Numbered from the stretch's first letter, positions 10,399-20,492 are shown. The stretch is DNA of 64,000 nucleotides from an uncultured Pelagibacteraceae bacterium (GCA_902574035.1 CACGMC010000002.1:186001-250000); one strand, 5' to 3'. A program made the numbers and translations. Notes: a model not told the origin generated them from the letters alone.

Positions 10399-11855
10399 TG
10401 AAAATAAATTTAAGTTTTCAAAAATTTAAAAAAAACCATTTAAAAAAAAAGGACCAAATTCTATTTATTGAAAAAAAATGTTTAAATTATAAAAAAATTG
10501 AAAATATTTATAATTTGATATTAGCCAAAAAAAATAGTTTCATTTTCGAGTCTGTAGAAAAAGGCAAGAACAGAGGAAGATATACTATAATTGGATACAA
10601 TCCGGATAAGATTTGGGATTTCAAAAAAAATAATTTAAAAATTATAAATAAAAAAAAAGTAATCAAATTAAAAGTTAATCCTTTAAAATATATTAATGAT
10701 TTAACAAAAAACTTTAAAATGAACTTACCAAAAAAAGTTCCTCCAATGTCTTCGATGTTGGTAGGCTATTTTTCTTACGATATAATTAGATATATTGAGA
10801 AAATTCCGGACAACTGTAAAGATGATCTTAAAATTCCAGACGTAAGAATTCTCAGACCAAGAAACATAATAATTTATGACAACTTTAAAAAGAAAATTTT
10901 TTATTTATGTAATATTTTTTCAGACTATAAAATTAAAAACTATTTTGATGAATATGAAAAAATAAAAAAAGAATTTGACTCTCTTGCTTTTTATGAAGAA
11001 ATAAGTTTACCAAAAAGACTTACTTTTAAAAAAAACAAAAATATTATAAAATCAAATCTAACAAAAAAACAATTTAAAAATAAAGTTTTAAAAGCAAAAC
11101 AATACATAAAAAAAGGAGATATTTTTCAGGTAGTTTTAAGTCAAAGATTTGAACGTAAATTTGAAAAAAAACCAATAGAGGTTTATAATTATTTAAGAAA
11201 ATCAAATCCATCTCCTTTCATGTTTTATTTTAATTTTGATGACTTCAAAATTTTAGGCAGTAGTCCTGAAATTTTAGTAAGACTAAGAAATAATTTTATT
11301 ACTATAAGACCTATAGCGGGCACTAGACCTAGAGGAAAAAATATCAAACAAGATAACAAATTTAAAAATGAATTAATAAAAGACAAAAAAGAGTTAGCCG
11401 AACATCTGATGTTACTAGATTTGGGTAGAAACGACGTTGGTAAAGTTTCAAAAATAAATACTGTGAAAGTGACAGAAAGTTTTAAAATAGAAAAATATTC
11501 GCATGTAATGCATATTGTTTCAAATGTTGTAGGTAGATTTAATAATAAAGTTTCCTCATTTGAAGCTTTATTAGCTGGGTTTCCTGCTGGAACGGTTAGT
11601 GGTGCACCTAAGATAAGGGCGATGGAAATAATTGATAAATTAGAAAAAAATAGGAGGAATTTATATGCAGGAGGGATTGGATATTTTACTCCAAATAATG
11701 AATTTGATACCTGTATAGCTTTAAGAACAGCTCTAATTAAAGATAATAAATTTTATGTACAAGCAGGCGCGGGTATAGTTGCAGATAGTAAGCCAGAGAA
11801 AGAATTTATTGAAACAGTAAACAAAGCTCAAGCTTTGATGAGAGCAGTTGATTAA
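10398..11855 (+). CDS. trpE: Anthranilate synthase component I
   Basis: GDIFQVVLSQRFER, PIAGTRPRG, LDLGRNDVGKV, PAGTVSGAPKIRAMEII. Confidence 0.96.
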   Translation: MKINLSFQKFKKNHLKKKDQILFIEKKCLNYKKIENIYNLILAKKNSFIFESVEKGKNRGRYTIIGYNPDKIWDFKKNNLKIINKKKVIKLKVNPLKYINDLTKNFKMNLPKKVPPMSSMLVGYFSYDIIRYIEKIPDNCKDDLKIPDVRILRPRNIIIYDNFKKKIFYLCNIFSDYKIKNYFDEYEKIKKEFDSLAFYEEISLPKRLTFKKNKNIIKSNLTKKQFKNKVLKAKQYIKKGDIFQVVLSQRFERKFEKKPIEVYNYLRKSNPSPFMFYFNFDDFKILGSSPEILVRLRNNFITIRPIAGTRPRGKNIKQDNKFKNELIKDKKELAEHLMLLDLGRNDVGKVSKINTVKVTESFKIEKYSHVMHIVSNVVGRFNNKVSSFEALLAGFPAGTVSGAPKIRAMEIIDKLEKNRRNLYAGGIGYFTPNNEFDTCIALRTALIKDNKFYVQAGAGIVADSKPEKEFIETVNKAQALMRAVD

Positions 11856-12422
11856 ATGAAAATATTGCTTATAGATAATTATGATAGTTTTACTTATAAT
11901 TTGTATCACTATATTTCTAAACTTAATAAAAATGTCGAAGTAATTAGAAATGATAAAATAGATACAAGGTTAATTTTAAAAAAAAAATATAATAAAATTG
12001 TTATATCTCCAGGGCCAGGAAATCCTAATCAAGCTGGCAATTGCCTAAAAATTGTAAGAGATGTTTACAAAAAGATTCCTATACTGGGTGTCTGCTTAGG
12101 CCATCAAATTATAGGACAAGCTTTTGGTGGAAAAATTATAAATGCGAAAAATTTGATGCACGGTAAAACGAGTAAAATTAAGCATATAAAGAAAGGATTG
12201 TTCAAAAATATAAAAAACAATTTTGAAGCAACTAGATATCATAGTTTAGTCGTTGATCGTAAAAAGCTCTCAAAAAACCTTATTATTACTGCCGAAACAA
12301 AAAATAAGACAATTATGGGCCTGATGCATAAAAATTACGATATTCATGGCTTTCAATTTCATCCTGAGAGTATTAGTACTAAAGTAGGAATGAAGTTAAT
12401 TGAAAATTTTATAAAAAATTAA
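11856..12422 (+). CDS. trpG: Anthranilate synthase component II (glutamine amidotransferase)
   Basis: LLIDNYDSFTYNL, SPGPGNP, LGVCLGHQ, HGFQFHPES. Confidence 0.95.
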   Translation: MKILLIDNYDSFTYNLYHYISKLNKNVEVIRNDKIDTRLILKKKYNKIVISPGPGNPNQAGNCLKIVRDVYKKIPILGVCLGHQIIGQAFGGKIINAKNLMHGKTSKIKHIKKGLFKNIKNNFEATRYHSLVVDRKKLSKNLIITAETKNKTIMGLMHKNYDIHGFQFHPESISTKVGMKLIENFIKN

Positions 12423-12423
12423 A

Positions 12424-13419
12424 ATGTCAAATCTCAAAGAAAAGTTAAAAAAAGGTCAAAACCTTTCTTTTGAAGACAGCAAAACTCTATTTTCAGAACT
12501 AATGGAGGGAAAGCACAATGAGAGTGGAATTATAGAAATATTGGATGCTTTTTTAAAAAAGGGAGAAACAAAAGACGAGCTTGCAGGAGGTATTTATGTG
12601 CTAAGAGAAAAAGCAAGCAAAGTTAAAACAGATGAAAATACTATAGATACTTGTGGTACAGGTGGAGATGGCCAAAACTCACTGAATATTTCTACCGCTG
12701 CAGCTATTGTTTTATCAAGCATGGGTGTTAAAGTTGCTAAGCATGGTAACAAAGCCGTCTCATCAAATTGTGGTTCGGCGGATGTGCTTGAAGCCCTAAA
12801 AATTAAAATAGATTTAAACCCTAAAGAAGCTGAAGAAAGTATTAAAAAATTTAATTTTGCTTTTATGTTTGCTCCGAATTATCACTCTGCGATGAAACAT
12901 GTAGGGCCTGCTAGAAAAAAAATGGGAAAGAAAACAATATTTAATTTAATTGGACCTTTAAGTAGTCCTGCGCAGGTAAAAAGACAAGTGATTGGAGTAT
13001 TTAATAAAAAATGGATGAAACCTTTTGCTGAGGCTCTAAAAGAAAATGGTGTAGTTCATGCGTATATCGTGCATAGCAATGATGGAATGGATGAAATCTC
13101 ACCATTTGACAAAACAAATGTGGTAGAGCTTAAGGAAGGTGTTATAAAAGAATTTTCAATTGATCCAAAAAATCTTGGCTTAAATTCCACAAACAGAGAA
13201 AATTTAAAAGGAAAAAATGCTGAGTACAATTCTGAAAAAATAATTGAAATATATAAGGGAAAAAATAATGAATTTTCCCAGTCTGTAGCTTTAAATGTTG
13301 CTGCCGGTTTAATTGTTTCTGGTAAAGAAAATAATTTTAAAAGAGCTTTTGAAAATGCTTCAAAACATTTAAAGTCAGGTAAAGTGTTCAAACATTTAAC
13401 TCAAATTCAATCTAACTAA
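12424..13419 (+). CDS. trpD: Anthranilate phosphoribosyltransferase
   Basis: DTCGTGGDG, KHGNKAVSSNCGSADVLE. Confidence 0.95.
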   Translation: MSNLKEKLKKGQNLSFEDSKTLFSELMEGKHNESGIIEILDAFLKKGETKDELAGGIYVLREKASKVKTDENTIDTCGTGGDGQNSLNISTAAAIVLSSMGVKVAKHGNKAVSSNCGSADVLEALKIKIDLNPKEAEESIKKFNFAFMFAPNYHSAMKHVGPARKKMGKKTIFNLIGPLSSPAQVKRQVIGVFNKKWMKPFAEALKENGVVHAYIVHSNDGMDEISPFDKTNVVELKEGVIKEFSIDPKNLGLNSTNRENLKGKNAEYNSEKIIEIYKGKNNEFSQSVALNVAAGLIVSGKENNFKRAFENASKHLKSGKVFKHLTQIQSN

Positions 13420-14210
13420 TGAAAAATATATTAGAAAAAATTGTAAATGATAAAAAACAATCTTTAGAATTAATCAAAAAAGATAAGTCTTTAAATACGT
13501 TAGAAAAAAAAATTAAAGATCAAAATTTTTTTAATTTTAAAGAAGCAATTCAAAAGAACAAAGGTATTTCAATAATTTCTGAAATAAAGAAAGCAAGTCC
13601 GTCTGCAGGTATTCTTATTAAAAATTTTAATCATTTGGATATAGCAAAAATGTATATAGAAAATGGTGCTACATGTCTTTCAGTATTGACAGAAGAAAAG
13701 CATTTTTTAGGTAAATTAGAATATATTCAAGATATAAAAAAAAAATTTAATATACCTATTCTTGCGAAAGATTTTTTTATTGATCCTTATCAAATAGCTT
13801 TAGCTAAAAGTTATGGAAGTGATTGTATATTAATTATTATTGCTGCTTTAAATGGTAGTCAAGCTGATGAAATATATTCAGAGGCTTTAAAGTATAATTT
13901 ATCTGTTATAGTAGAAGTGCATGATCTTAAAGAGGCTGAGATAGCTTTAAAATACGATCAAGCATTGATTGGAATAAATAATAGAAATTTGAAAAATTTA
14001 GATGTTTCTATTAATAATACGGTCTCAATTTTTGAAGTTGTTAAAGCACATAAAGGGCCTCTATTATCTGAAAGCGGAATTAAGGATGAGAATGACGCAA
14101 AATACATTTACGAAAAAACAGGTATTAAAAATTTTCTTATTGGAGAATCACTTCTTAAATCCGACAAACCTGGTGAATTAATGAAAAGATTAATTCAAAT
14201 AACTCAATAA
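13419..14210 (+). CDS. trpC: Indole-3-glycerol phosphate synthase
   Basis: ISEIKKASPSAG, LAKDFFIDPYQI, IGINNRNLKNLDV. Confidence 0.95.
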   Translation: MKNILEKIVNDKKQSLELIKKDKSLNTLEKKIKDQNFFNFKEAIQKNKGISIISEIKKASPSAGILIKNFNHLDIAKMYIENGATCLSVLTEEKHFLGKLEYIQDIKKKFNIPILAKDFFIDPYQIALAKSYGSDCILIIIAALNGSQADEIYSEALKYNLSVIVEVHDLKEAEIALKYDQALIGINNRNLKNLDVSINNTVSIFEVVKAHKGPLLSESGIKDENDAKYIYEKTGIKNFLIGESLLKSDKPGELMKRLIQITQ

Positions 14211-14243
14211 AATTAACGCTTATTTAAAGTTGTAATTTAAAAA

Positions 14244-14258
14244 GAACTTTTGTAGAAC
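14244..14258. promoter_or_regulatory. Candidate LexA box, GAAC-N7-GAAC (gaacttttgtagaac)
   Basis: Exact direct repeat with 7-nt spacing, equal to the alphaproteobacterial GTTC-N7-GTTC SOS box on the opposite strand; directly upstream of lexA. Confidence 0.85.
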
Positions 14259-14280
14259 ATAGATGTACGAGGTTTGTTCT

Positions 14281-14955
14281 ATGCTTACAAAAAAACAAAA
14301 AAACTTATTAATATTTATTAATAAAAAAATCAGATCTTCAGGTATTTCTCCGTCTTATGAGGAAATGAAAAATTCACTCAACTTGAAGTCGAAATCTGGT
14401 ATTCACAGATTAATTAGTGCCCTAGAAGAAAGGGGTTTTGTAAAAAGATTAGCTCACAAAGCAAGAGCTTTGGAAGTTGTTAAGCTCCCTGAAAACGCTA
14501 GTGCTAACGATATTTTTAATTCTTTCACACCAAGTGTTATTAAAGGTGGTTTAGATAAATCAAAAAGCAACTCTTCGAAAGTTTCTGTCCTAGGAAGCAT
14601 TGCAGCCGGTACTCCAATAGAAGCTATACAACATGAAGTTGATAAAGTTGCTCTACCAGAAGATTTGCAAAAAAATGGCGAATATTTTGGTTTAAAAGTA
14701 AAAGGTGACTCTATGATTGAAGCTGGAATAAATGATGGTGATACAGTAATTATAAAAAAAACATCTACAGCCGACACCGGGCAAATTGCTGTAGTGCTAA
14801 TAGATGAACAAGAAGCTACCCTTAAGAGAATAAGAAAAAAAGGTAATACAATTGCTTTAGAGGCTGCTAACAAAAATTACGATACTAAAATATACGCTTC
14901 TAATAGAATAAAAATCCAGGGAAGATTAATTTCTTTATATAGAAACTTTCACTAA
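14281..14955 (+). CDS. lexA: LexA repressor (start moved from 14263 to the MLTKKQKNLL methionine)
   Basis: N-terminal wHTH MLTKKQKNLLIFINKKIRSSGISPSYEEM; GDSM Ser and ATLKRI Lys catalytic motifs; IAAG cleavage region. Confidence 0.92.
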   Translation: MLTKKQKNLLIFINKKIRSSGISPSYEEMKNSLNLKSKSGIHRLISALEERGFVKRLAHKARALEVVKLPENASANDIFNSFTPSVIKGGLDKSKSNSSKVSVLGSIAAGTPIEAIQHEVDKVALPEDLQKNGEYFGLKVKGDSMIEAGINDGDTVIIKKTSTADTGQIAVVLIDEQEATLKRIRKKGNTIALEAANKNYDTKIYASNRIKIQGRLISLYRNFH

Positions 14956-14974
14956 AATAGTCTAAAAATACTGA

Positions 14975-16363
14975 ATGTCTTTTAATTGTAGGTTTGCTCC
15001 TTCCCCTACTGGTCCTCTTCATATTGGAGGTGTCAGAACAGCTTTATTTAATTGGCTTCTTGCAAAAAAAAATAAAGGAAAATTCTTTTTAAGAATAGAA
15101 GACACCGATAAAGAAAGATCTAAGGAAGAGTTTAAAAAACAAATAATTTCATCACTAGCATGGTTAGGTATTGAGCATGATGGCGAGGAATATATTCAAT
15201 CAAAAAATATTAAAAAACATATAACAATAGCCGAAGAACTTCTTAAAAAAGGATTTGCATATAAATGTTATTGTTCTGAACAAGAAATTAATGAACAAAA
15301 AGAAAAATGCAAGAAACAAGGTATACCTTACATTTACAACAGAAAATGGAGAGACGCAAAAGATCTTCAAGTACCAAAAGACGTACAACCCGTAATTAGA
15401 TTTAAAAGTAAAATATCAGGAAATACAATTATTAAAGATTTGGTTCAGGGAGAAAGAAATATCTCAAATTCTACAATAGAAGATTTTGTTATCTTAAGAA
15501 AAGATAAATCACCAACTTATCAATTATCAGCAACAGTGGATGATCATGAAATGAAAATTACTCATGTTATTAGGGGGGATGATCATATGATCAATTCATT
15601 TAAACAAAAACAAATATATGATGCTATGGGATGGGAAGTGCCTGAGTTTGCTCATATTCCTTTAATTCATAGTGAACAAGGAAAAAAATTATCTAAAAGA
15701 GATAATGCATCAACGCTTGATGATTATATTAAAATTGGAATTATACCTGACGCATTAAGAAATTATTTGTTAAGATTAGGATGGTCCCATAAAGATAAAG
15801 AAATTTTCACAAAACAAGAAAGTATTGATTTATTTGATTTGAATGGGGTAGGTAAATCACCATCAAAACTAGATATGTCTAGGATACTGTCAATTAACGA
15901 AACATATATAAAAACTATAAATGAAAAAGATCTATTCAAATTTTTCAAAGAATATGTTTCAAAATACAAAACAAGTATAGATCAATCTAAAGAAGAAATA
16001 CTTATTAAATCAATGGGTTTTTTAAAGAATAAAGGTAAAACATTAGAAGATATTTGGAATAATTCTCAATATATAATCAAAGACAAAGTAGAAATAGGTG
16101 CAGAAGATAAGAAACTTATTGATGATTTATCTAAAACAATAATTAAAGATTTTAAATCTGAGTACGAAAAGCTTTCTTCTTTATCTAGAGAAACGTTAGA
16201 GCCTGTAATTAAATCTTTAATAGATAAACATAAAACCAATTTTAAAGGCGTGGGACAACCTTTAAGAATTACGCTAGTGGGTTCAAGATTTGGGCCAGGT
16301 TTATACGATGTAATTTTATCCCTAGATAAATCAGAGGTTTTAAAGAGATTAAAGAGTATCTGA
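14975..16363 (+). CDS. gltX: Glutamyl-tRNA synthetase
   Basis: RFAPSPTGPLHIGGVRTALFNW and KLSKRDNA motifs. Confidence 0.95.
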   Translation: MSFNCRFAPSPTGPLHIGGVRTALFNWLLAKKNKGKFFLRIEDTDKERSKEEFKKQIISSLAWLGIEHDGEEYIQSKNIKKHITIAEELLKKGFAYKCYCSEQEINEQKEKCKKQGIPYIYNRKWRDAKDLQVPKDVQPVIRFKSKISGNTIIKDLVQGERNISNSTIEDFVILRKDKSPTYQLSATVDDHEMKITHVIRGDDHMINSFKQKQIYDAMGWEVPEFAHIPLIHSEQGKKLSKRDNASTLDDYIKIGIIPDALRNYLLRLGWSHKDKEIFTKQESIDLFDLNGVGKSPSKLDMSRILSINETYIKTINEKDLFKFFKEYVSKYKTSIDQSKEEILIKSMGFLKNKGKTLEDIWNNSQYIIKDKVEIGAEDKKLIDDLSKTIIKDFKSEYEKLSSLSRETLEPVIKSLIDKHKTNFKGVGQPLRITLVGSRFGPGLYDVILSLDKSEVLKRLKSI

Positions 16364-16379
16364 GATGTGATATAATTCA

Positions 16380-17555
16380 TTGATTCATCAAATTATGAAA
16401 AAAATTCAAAAGTCACTATTCGAGAATAAAAATAATTGGAAAACAAAGAAATTAGCTTTTCCAAAAGCAACTATACGGGTCGGTAGCCTATTTTCGGGCA
16501 TTGGTGCTTTTGAACAAGCTTTAAAAATTTTAAAATTAAAAACTAAAATAGTATTTGCCTGCGATAACGATATTTTTGCTAAAAAAAGCTTTTTAACCAA
16601 CTATAAAATGTCAGATAAAAATTGGTATGATGATGTACTTCACATTAAAGGTGCAAAGTATAAAGATAAAATTGATCTCTTAGTTGGAGGAGCGCCTTGC
16701 CAATCTTTCTCGATGGTAGGTAAAAGAAAAGGATTGAATGATGATAGAGGCAATCTAACTTTACATTTCATTAAAAAGATAAATGAAATTAAACCTAAAG
16801 TTTTTATATTTGAAAATGTGAGAGCATTATTAAGTGTAGATAATGGATTAGCTTGGAAAACAATATACAGTCAATTTATAAAAACTGGCTATGATATCAA
16901 ATATGATCTTCTTAATGCTAAAAATTTTGGTATTCCTCAAAATAGGGAGAGGCTGTTTGTAATTGGATTTAAAAAAAATACTGAATTTGACTTTCCTAGA
17001 AGCATTACACTTAAAAAAACTTTACAAGATCTTTTAGAGGATAAGTTTGACAAAAAATTTTATTTACCACCAAAAGGTATAGCTTTTGTTACAAAACAAA
17101 AAAATTTAAAAAAAAGATACACTCAAGTGAATGGTAAAATAGCTTTGTGCCAAAAAAGAAATCAGCAATTTAATTGGCATGGTGATTTTGTACAGGTAGG
17201 TAAATCAAATATTAAAAAATATATTCTTTCAGATAAAGTTAAAAAATATGTTTTAAGTTCTGGCACCAAAGGATTTTATTCAAAACCTGAAATTGATCTT
17301 GAAGTTGCTAGACCTTTAGTTTCAACTATGCATAAGATGCACCGGTCAGGTGTCGATAACTATATAACCGTAAAAAAAGGTAAAATTAGAAAATTAACAC
17401 CGAGAGAATGTTTAAGATTAATGGGGTTTCCCGATAATTTTAAACAGGTAGTTTCTGATACTCAACTTTACCGTCAAACAGGTAATAGTATAGTCGTTAA
17501 TATTATTACTGCGTTATTTAAAGAGATGGATATTAGCAAATATGGTGCGAAATGA
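16380..17555 (+). CDS. DNA (cytosine-5) methyltransferase
   Basis: GSLFSGIGAFEQAL (motif I), GGAPCQSFS (IV), FENVRAL (VI), QNRERLFVIGF (VIII), QTGNSIVV (X). Confidence 0.95.
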   Translation: MIHQIMKKIQKSLFENKNNWKTKKLAFPKATIRVGSLFSGIGAFEQALKILKLKTKIVFACDNDIFAKKSFLTNYKMSDKNWYDDVLHIKGAKYKDKIDLLVGGAPCQSFSMVGKRKGLNDDRGNLTLHFIKKINEIKPKVFIFENVRALLSVDNGLAWKTIYSQFIKTGYDIKYDLLNAKNFGIPQNRERLFVIGFKKNTEFDFPRSITLKKTLQDLLEDKFDKKFYLPPKGIAFVTKQKNLKKRYTQVNGKIALCQKRNQQFNWHGDFVQVGKSNIKKYILSDKVKKYVLSSGTKGFYSKPEIDLEVARPLVSTMHKMHRSGVDNYITVKKGKIRKLTPRECLRLMGFPDNFKQVVSDTQLYRQTGNSIVVNIITALFKEMDISKYGAK

Positions 17556-18511
17556 TCTTAAACGAAAAAGAATTTGAATATATAGATTCCTCGGAAAAAA
17601 TAACCATTGCAGATTCATTTGTTCATCCTGCTCAAAAATTGGGAACAGGTCATGGAGAAGCAAAATTATATATCGGAAATAAAAGTGATAATCTTTGGAA
17701 TTTTTTTGGATCAGAAGATGGATTTAAAATAAAAAGCTTCTTAGATAAAAATAATTTATTAGAATTTATTCAAGATCTTAAACCTGAATATGAAAATCCT
17801 AACTTACCATATGAAAAAAAGGAAGATTTGCCTAAACATTTTAATGAGAGGAAAGCAAAGATTAAAAGTTTAGAGAATATAATTTGGTTTGATATGAAAT
17901 ATCAATCACATTTAAAAGGTCCAAGGGTTTACCTTAATTCTGATGATGAACATTACCAACTTTTAAGAGAAATACCGTTACCTAGACTGTGTTATTTAAT
18001 TTTTGCGAAATATAAAAATAAAAATGAATATGTTTTTAAAATAAGGTTATTCACTAATTTTAGAGAAATTTCAGAAACAAATGAACATCCACAAGTAATA
18101 AAACAACAAATAAGTCAAATTCCTGCCGGTGATAGATTGCAAACGATTAGGGTAAGAAAAGGACAGCCTGAATTCAGAAAAGCGTTGTTAAAAAAAATAC
18201 CTTACTGCCCAGTTACAACTGTCACAGATGATCGACTTCTAGAGGCCTGTCATATTAAACCAAGAAGTAAATGTTCACAAATAGAGCAGAGTGACTCGAA
18301 TAATGGTATTATGTTAACACCAACCATTCATCAATTATTCGATGATGGTTTTATAACTTTTGAGGAAAAAAGAATTAAAGTTTCTCCTTATATATCAAAA
18401 ATAAATTTACAAAAACTTGGAATAGTTGATGGTCAACTATTTGATTTATTGCCTTTAGATGGTAGAGAAAAATACTTTGAATATCATAAGAACAATATAT
18501 TCAAATCTTAA
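17552..18511 (+). CDS. HNH endonuclease (HNH_2-like), probable restriction partner of the methyltransferase
   Basis: ACHIKPRSKCSQIEQSDSNNGIMLTPTIHQLFDDGFITF HNH signature; ATGA overlap with the methyltransferase stop. Confidence 0.85.
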   Translation: MILNEKEFEYIDSSEKITIADSFVHPAQKLGTGHGEAKLYIGNKSDNLWNFFGSEDGFKIKSFLDKNNLLEFIQDLKPEYENPNLPYEKKEDLPKHFNERKAKIKSLENIIWFDMKYQSHLKGPRVYLNSDDEHYQLLREIPLPRLCYLIFAKYKNKNEYVFKIRLFTNFREISETNEHPQVIKQQISQIPAGDRLQTIRVRKGQPEFRKALLKKIPYCPVTTVTDDRLLEACHIKPRSKCSQIEQSDSNNGIMLTPTIHQLFDDGFITFEEKRIKVSPYISKINLQKLGIVDGQLFDLLPLDGREKYFEYHKNNIFKS

Positions 18512-19344
18512 GTACTTTTAAGTCTATTTTTATCATAAAAATATTTATACAAGTTACAACCACAATTTTCAGGCGGGTTTGGTGGTTCTTTTAAACTTAA
18601 CATATCAATTAGTTTGGTTATTTTATCTAAATAATTGTCTATATCTATTTTAACCTTTTCAAATTTGTATGAGAATGGAACACTAAAACCTTTCTCTAAA
18701 TTTATTTTACCTACTGGTAATTCTTCTTCAGGATAAACAAAAACTAATCCAAATAAAGATGGCTTATCAGATATTGATATCTGTTTGATTTTTTCTAAAT
18801 TCTTTTCAGCACCTGCATTAATTTTTGCTGGATCAATTGATCTTGGATATCTTTTTTTGTATCTTTCTTTTAGAAATTCAATATTTGTCTCTAAATTTGA
18901 ATATAATAAAAAATATGAGTGAAGCTGAGGATCGTATTCATCCACCTTATGCTTTAATTTTGAGTCGTTAAAAGTATAGTCTTTAGAATTTTTTTTCTTA
19001 AATTTTGAGGTCTTGTAATCAATTATCCCACAAGAGCCATCATCAAATTTAATAATGGCATCACCTTTTCCCATTAATCTAAAAGGTCTTTCTTTATTAT
19101 CATATAAAACCTTGGAATAAAAATATTCATTTAAAGGATCGATCACTTGGCCTGGTTTCAAGCTTTCATCAATTTTATTACTATCGCCTAAAAAAAAATT
19201 TTTTTCTATTCCATCTAATGTGCCTGTTATACCGGCAGAAATAGAATTATTTTGTAAATTATAATTCTGTTTCATATACAAACAATGACTACAAAGATAA
19301 GATAATGAACTTGGAGTAAGAACTATTTCTTTATTATTCATCAA
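18508..19344 (-). CDS. PD-(D/E)XK nuclease-like protein (RecB/Cas4-like fold)
   Basis: GKGDAIIKFDDGSCGIIDYKTSK matches D...(D/E)xK core; N-terminal LCSHC and C-terminal CGC cysteines. Confidence 0.7.
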   Translation of the reverse strand: MMNNKEIVLTPSSLSYLCSHCLYMKQNYNLQNNSISAGITGTLDGIEKNFFLGDSNKIDESLKPGQVIDPLNEYFYSKVLYDNKERPFRLMGKGDAIIKFDDGSCGIIDYKTSKFKKKNSKDYTFNDSKLKHKVDEYDPQLHSYFLLYSNLETNIEFLKERYKKRYPRSIDPAKINAGAEKNLEKIKQISISDKPSLFGLVFVYPEEELPVGKINLEKGFSVPFSYKFEKVKIDIDNYLDKITKLIDMLSLKEPPNPPENCGCNLYKYFYDKNRLKST

Positions 19345-19361
19345 TCAATTTAACCACTTTT

Positions 19362-20492
19362 TTAAAGTTTATTTTTTAGTATATCTGAAACTAAATCGGT
19401 TGGTAAGTTCTTTGTTTTAAAGCTTTCTAAAACTTTTTCAGTATTAGAAATTTGTTTTTTTATTTTATTTTGATCTTCTAAGAAACTAGAAACTAATTTA
19501 CAAATTTCTTTAGGGTTACACTTTGATTGTAATAATTCAGGAATAATCATCTGTCCTGCAGCGATATTTAATATATTCGCATATTTAATTTTTACTAACA
19601 TTTTTACAATTAAAAAATTTATAAAATTCATCTTGTAAATAATTATTGAAGGTATTTTTCTTTTACTTATTTCAAGAGAAATGGTGCCAGATTTTGAAAC
19701 AGCAAAAATTGATTTTTTTAGTATGTGATCTTTAATCTTATCATCAGAAATAATTTCTGTATTATTAATTTGGCTTTTATTAATTATATTTTCTAAATTA
19801 GATCTTTGCGCTTTTGTCGAGTGAAAAACATATAAAAAATCTTCATACTTTTCATTCATGAGTTTAATAAAGTCTAATAATATTGGAGTAAGTTTTTTAA
19901 CTTCACTATCTCTACTTCCTGGAAAAACAGAAATAATTGCTTTATTTTTTTTGATAACTTGATTAAGTTCAATCTTGTCTTCTTTGTTGGTTTCTAAAAG
20001 TGGATGACCAACAAACTCACAACTTACATTTTCCTTTTCCCAATATTTTTTTTCAAATTTAAATAAAAGCAAAATATGATCGATAAATTTTTTAATCTTC
20101 TTTACTCTTCCCTCTCTCCACACCCAAACCTGTGGGGCTACAAAATGTATTGTTTTTATATTTGGTGAATTATTTTTTACCTTTTCAGCAACTCGTAATG
20201 TGAAATCTGGACTGTCTACTGAAAACAAAATATCTGGTTTAAACTCTAATATTTTTTGAGAAGTTTCATTTATTTTTCTCTTAATTGTAAATAAGTTTAG
20301 TAATACCCGAGTAAAACCTAAGTATGTTACCTCGCTAAGTTTTGAGATTGAATTTATTCCTAAAGATTTAAGTTCTTCTCCACCCAAGCAAAGATAGGTG
20401 ATGCTTGGATCTTTAATTTTTAGTTTAGAGATAACTTTAGCAGCTAATTTATCTCCTGAAGGTTCGCCTGTTAAAATAAAGATTTTCTTCAT
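19362..20492 (-). CDS. lpxB: Lipid-A-disaccharide synthase
   Basis: FILTGEPSGDKLAAKVI, FVAPQVWVWREGRVKKI, FVGHPL. Confidence 0.95.
   Translation of the reverse strand: MKKIFILTGEPSGDKLAAKVISKLKIKDPSITYLCLGGEELKSLGINSISKLSEVTYLGFTRVLLNLFTIKRKINETSQKILEFKPDILFSVDSPDFTLRVAEKVKNNSPNIKTIHFVAPQVWVWREGRVKKIKKFIDHILLLFKFEKKYWEKENVSCEFVGHPLLETNKEDKIELNQVIKKNKAIISVFPGSRDSEVKKLTPILLDFIKLMNEKYEDFLYVFHSTKAQRSNLENIINKSQINNTEIISDDKIKDHILKKSIFAVSKSGTISLEISKRKIPSIIIYKMNFINFLIVKMLVKIKYANILNIAAGQMIIPELLQSKCNPKEICKLVSSFLEDQNKIKKQISNTEKVLESFKTKNLPTDLVSDILKNKL

Noticed and set aside
18508-19344. Cas4 of a CRISPR-Cas system
   Set aside because: No repeat array and no other cas genes in the window; only the general PD-(D/E)XK assignment is supported.
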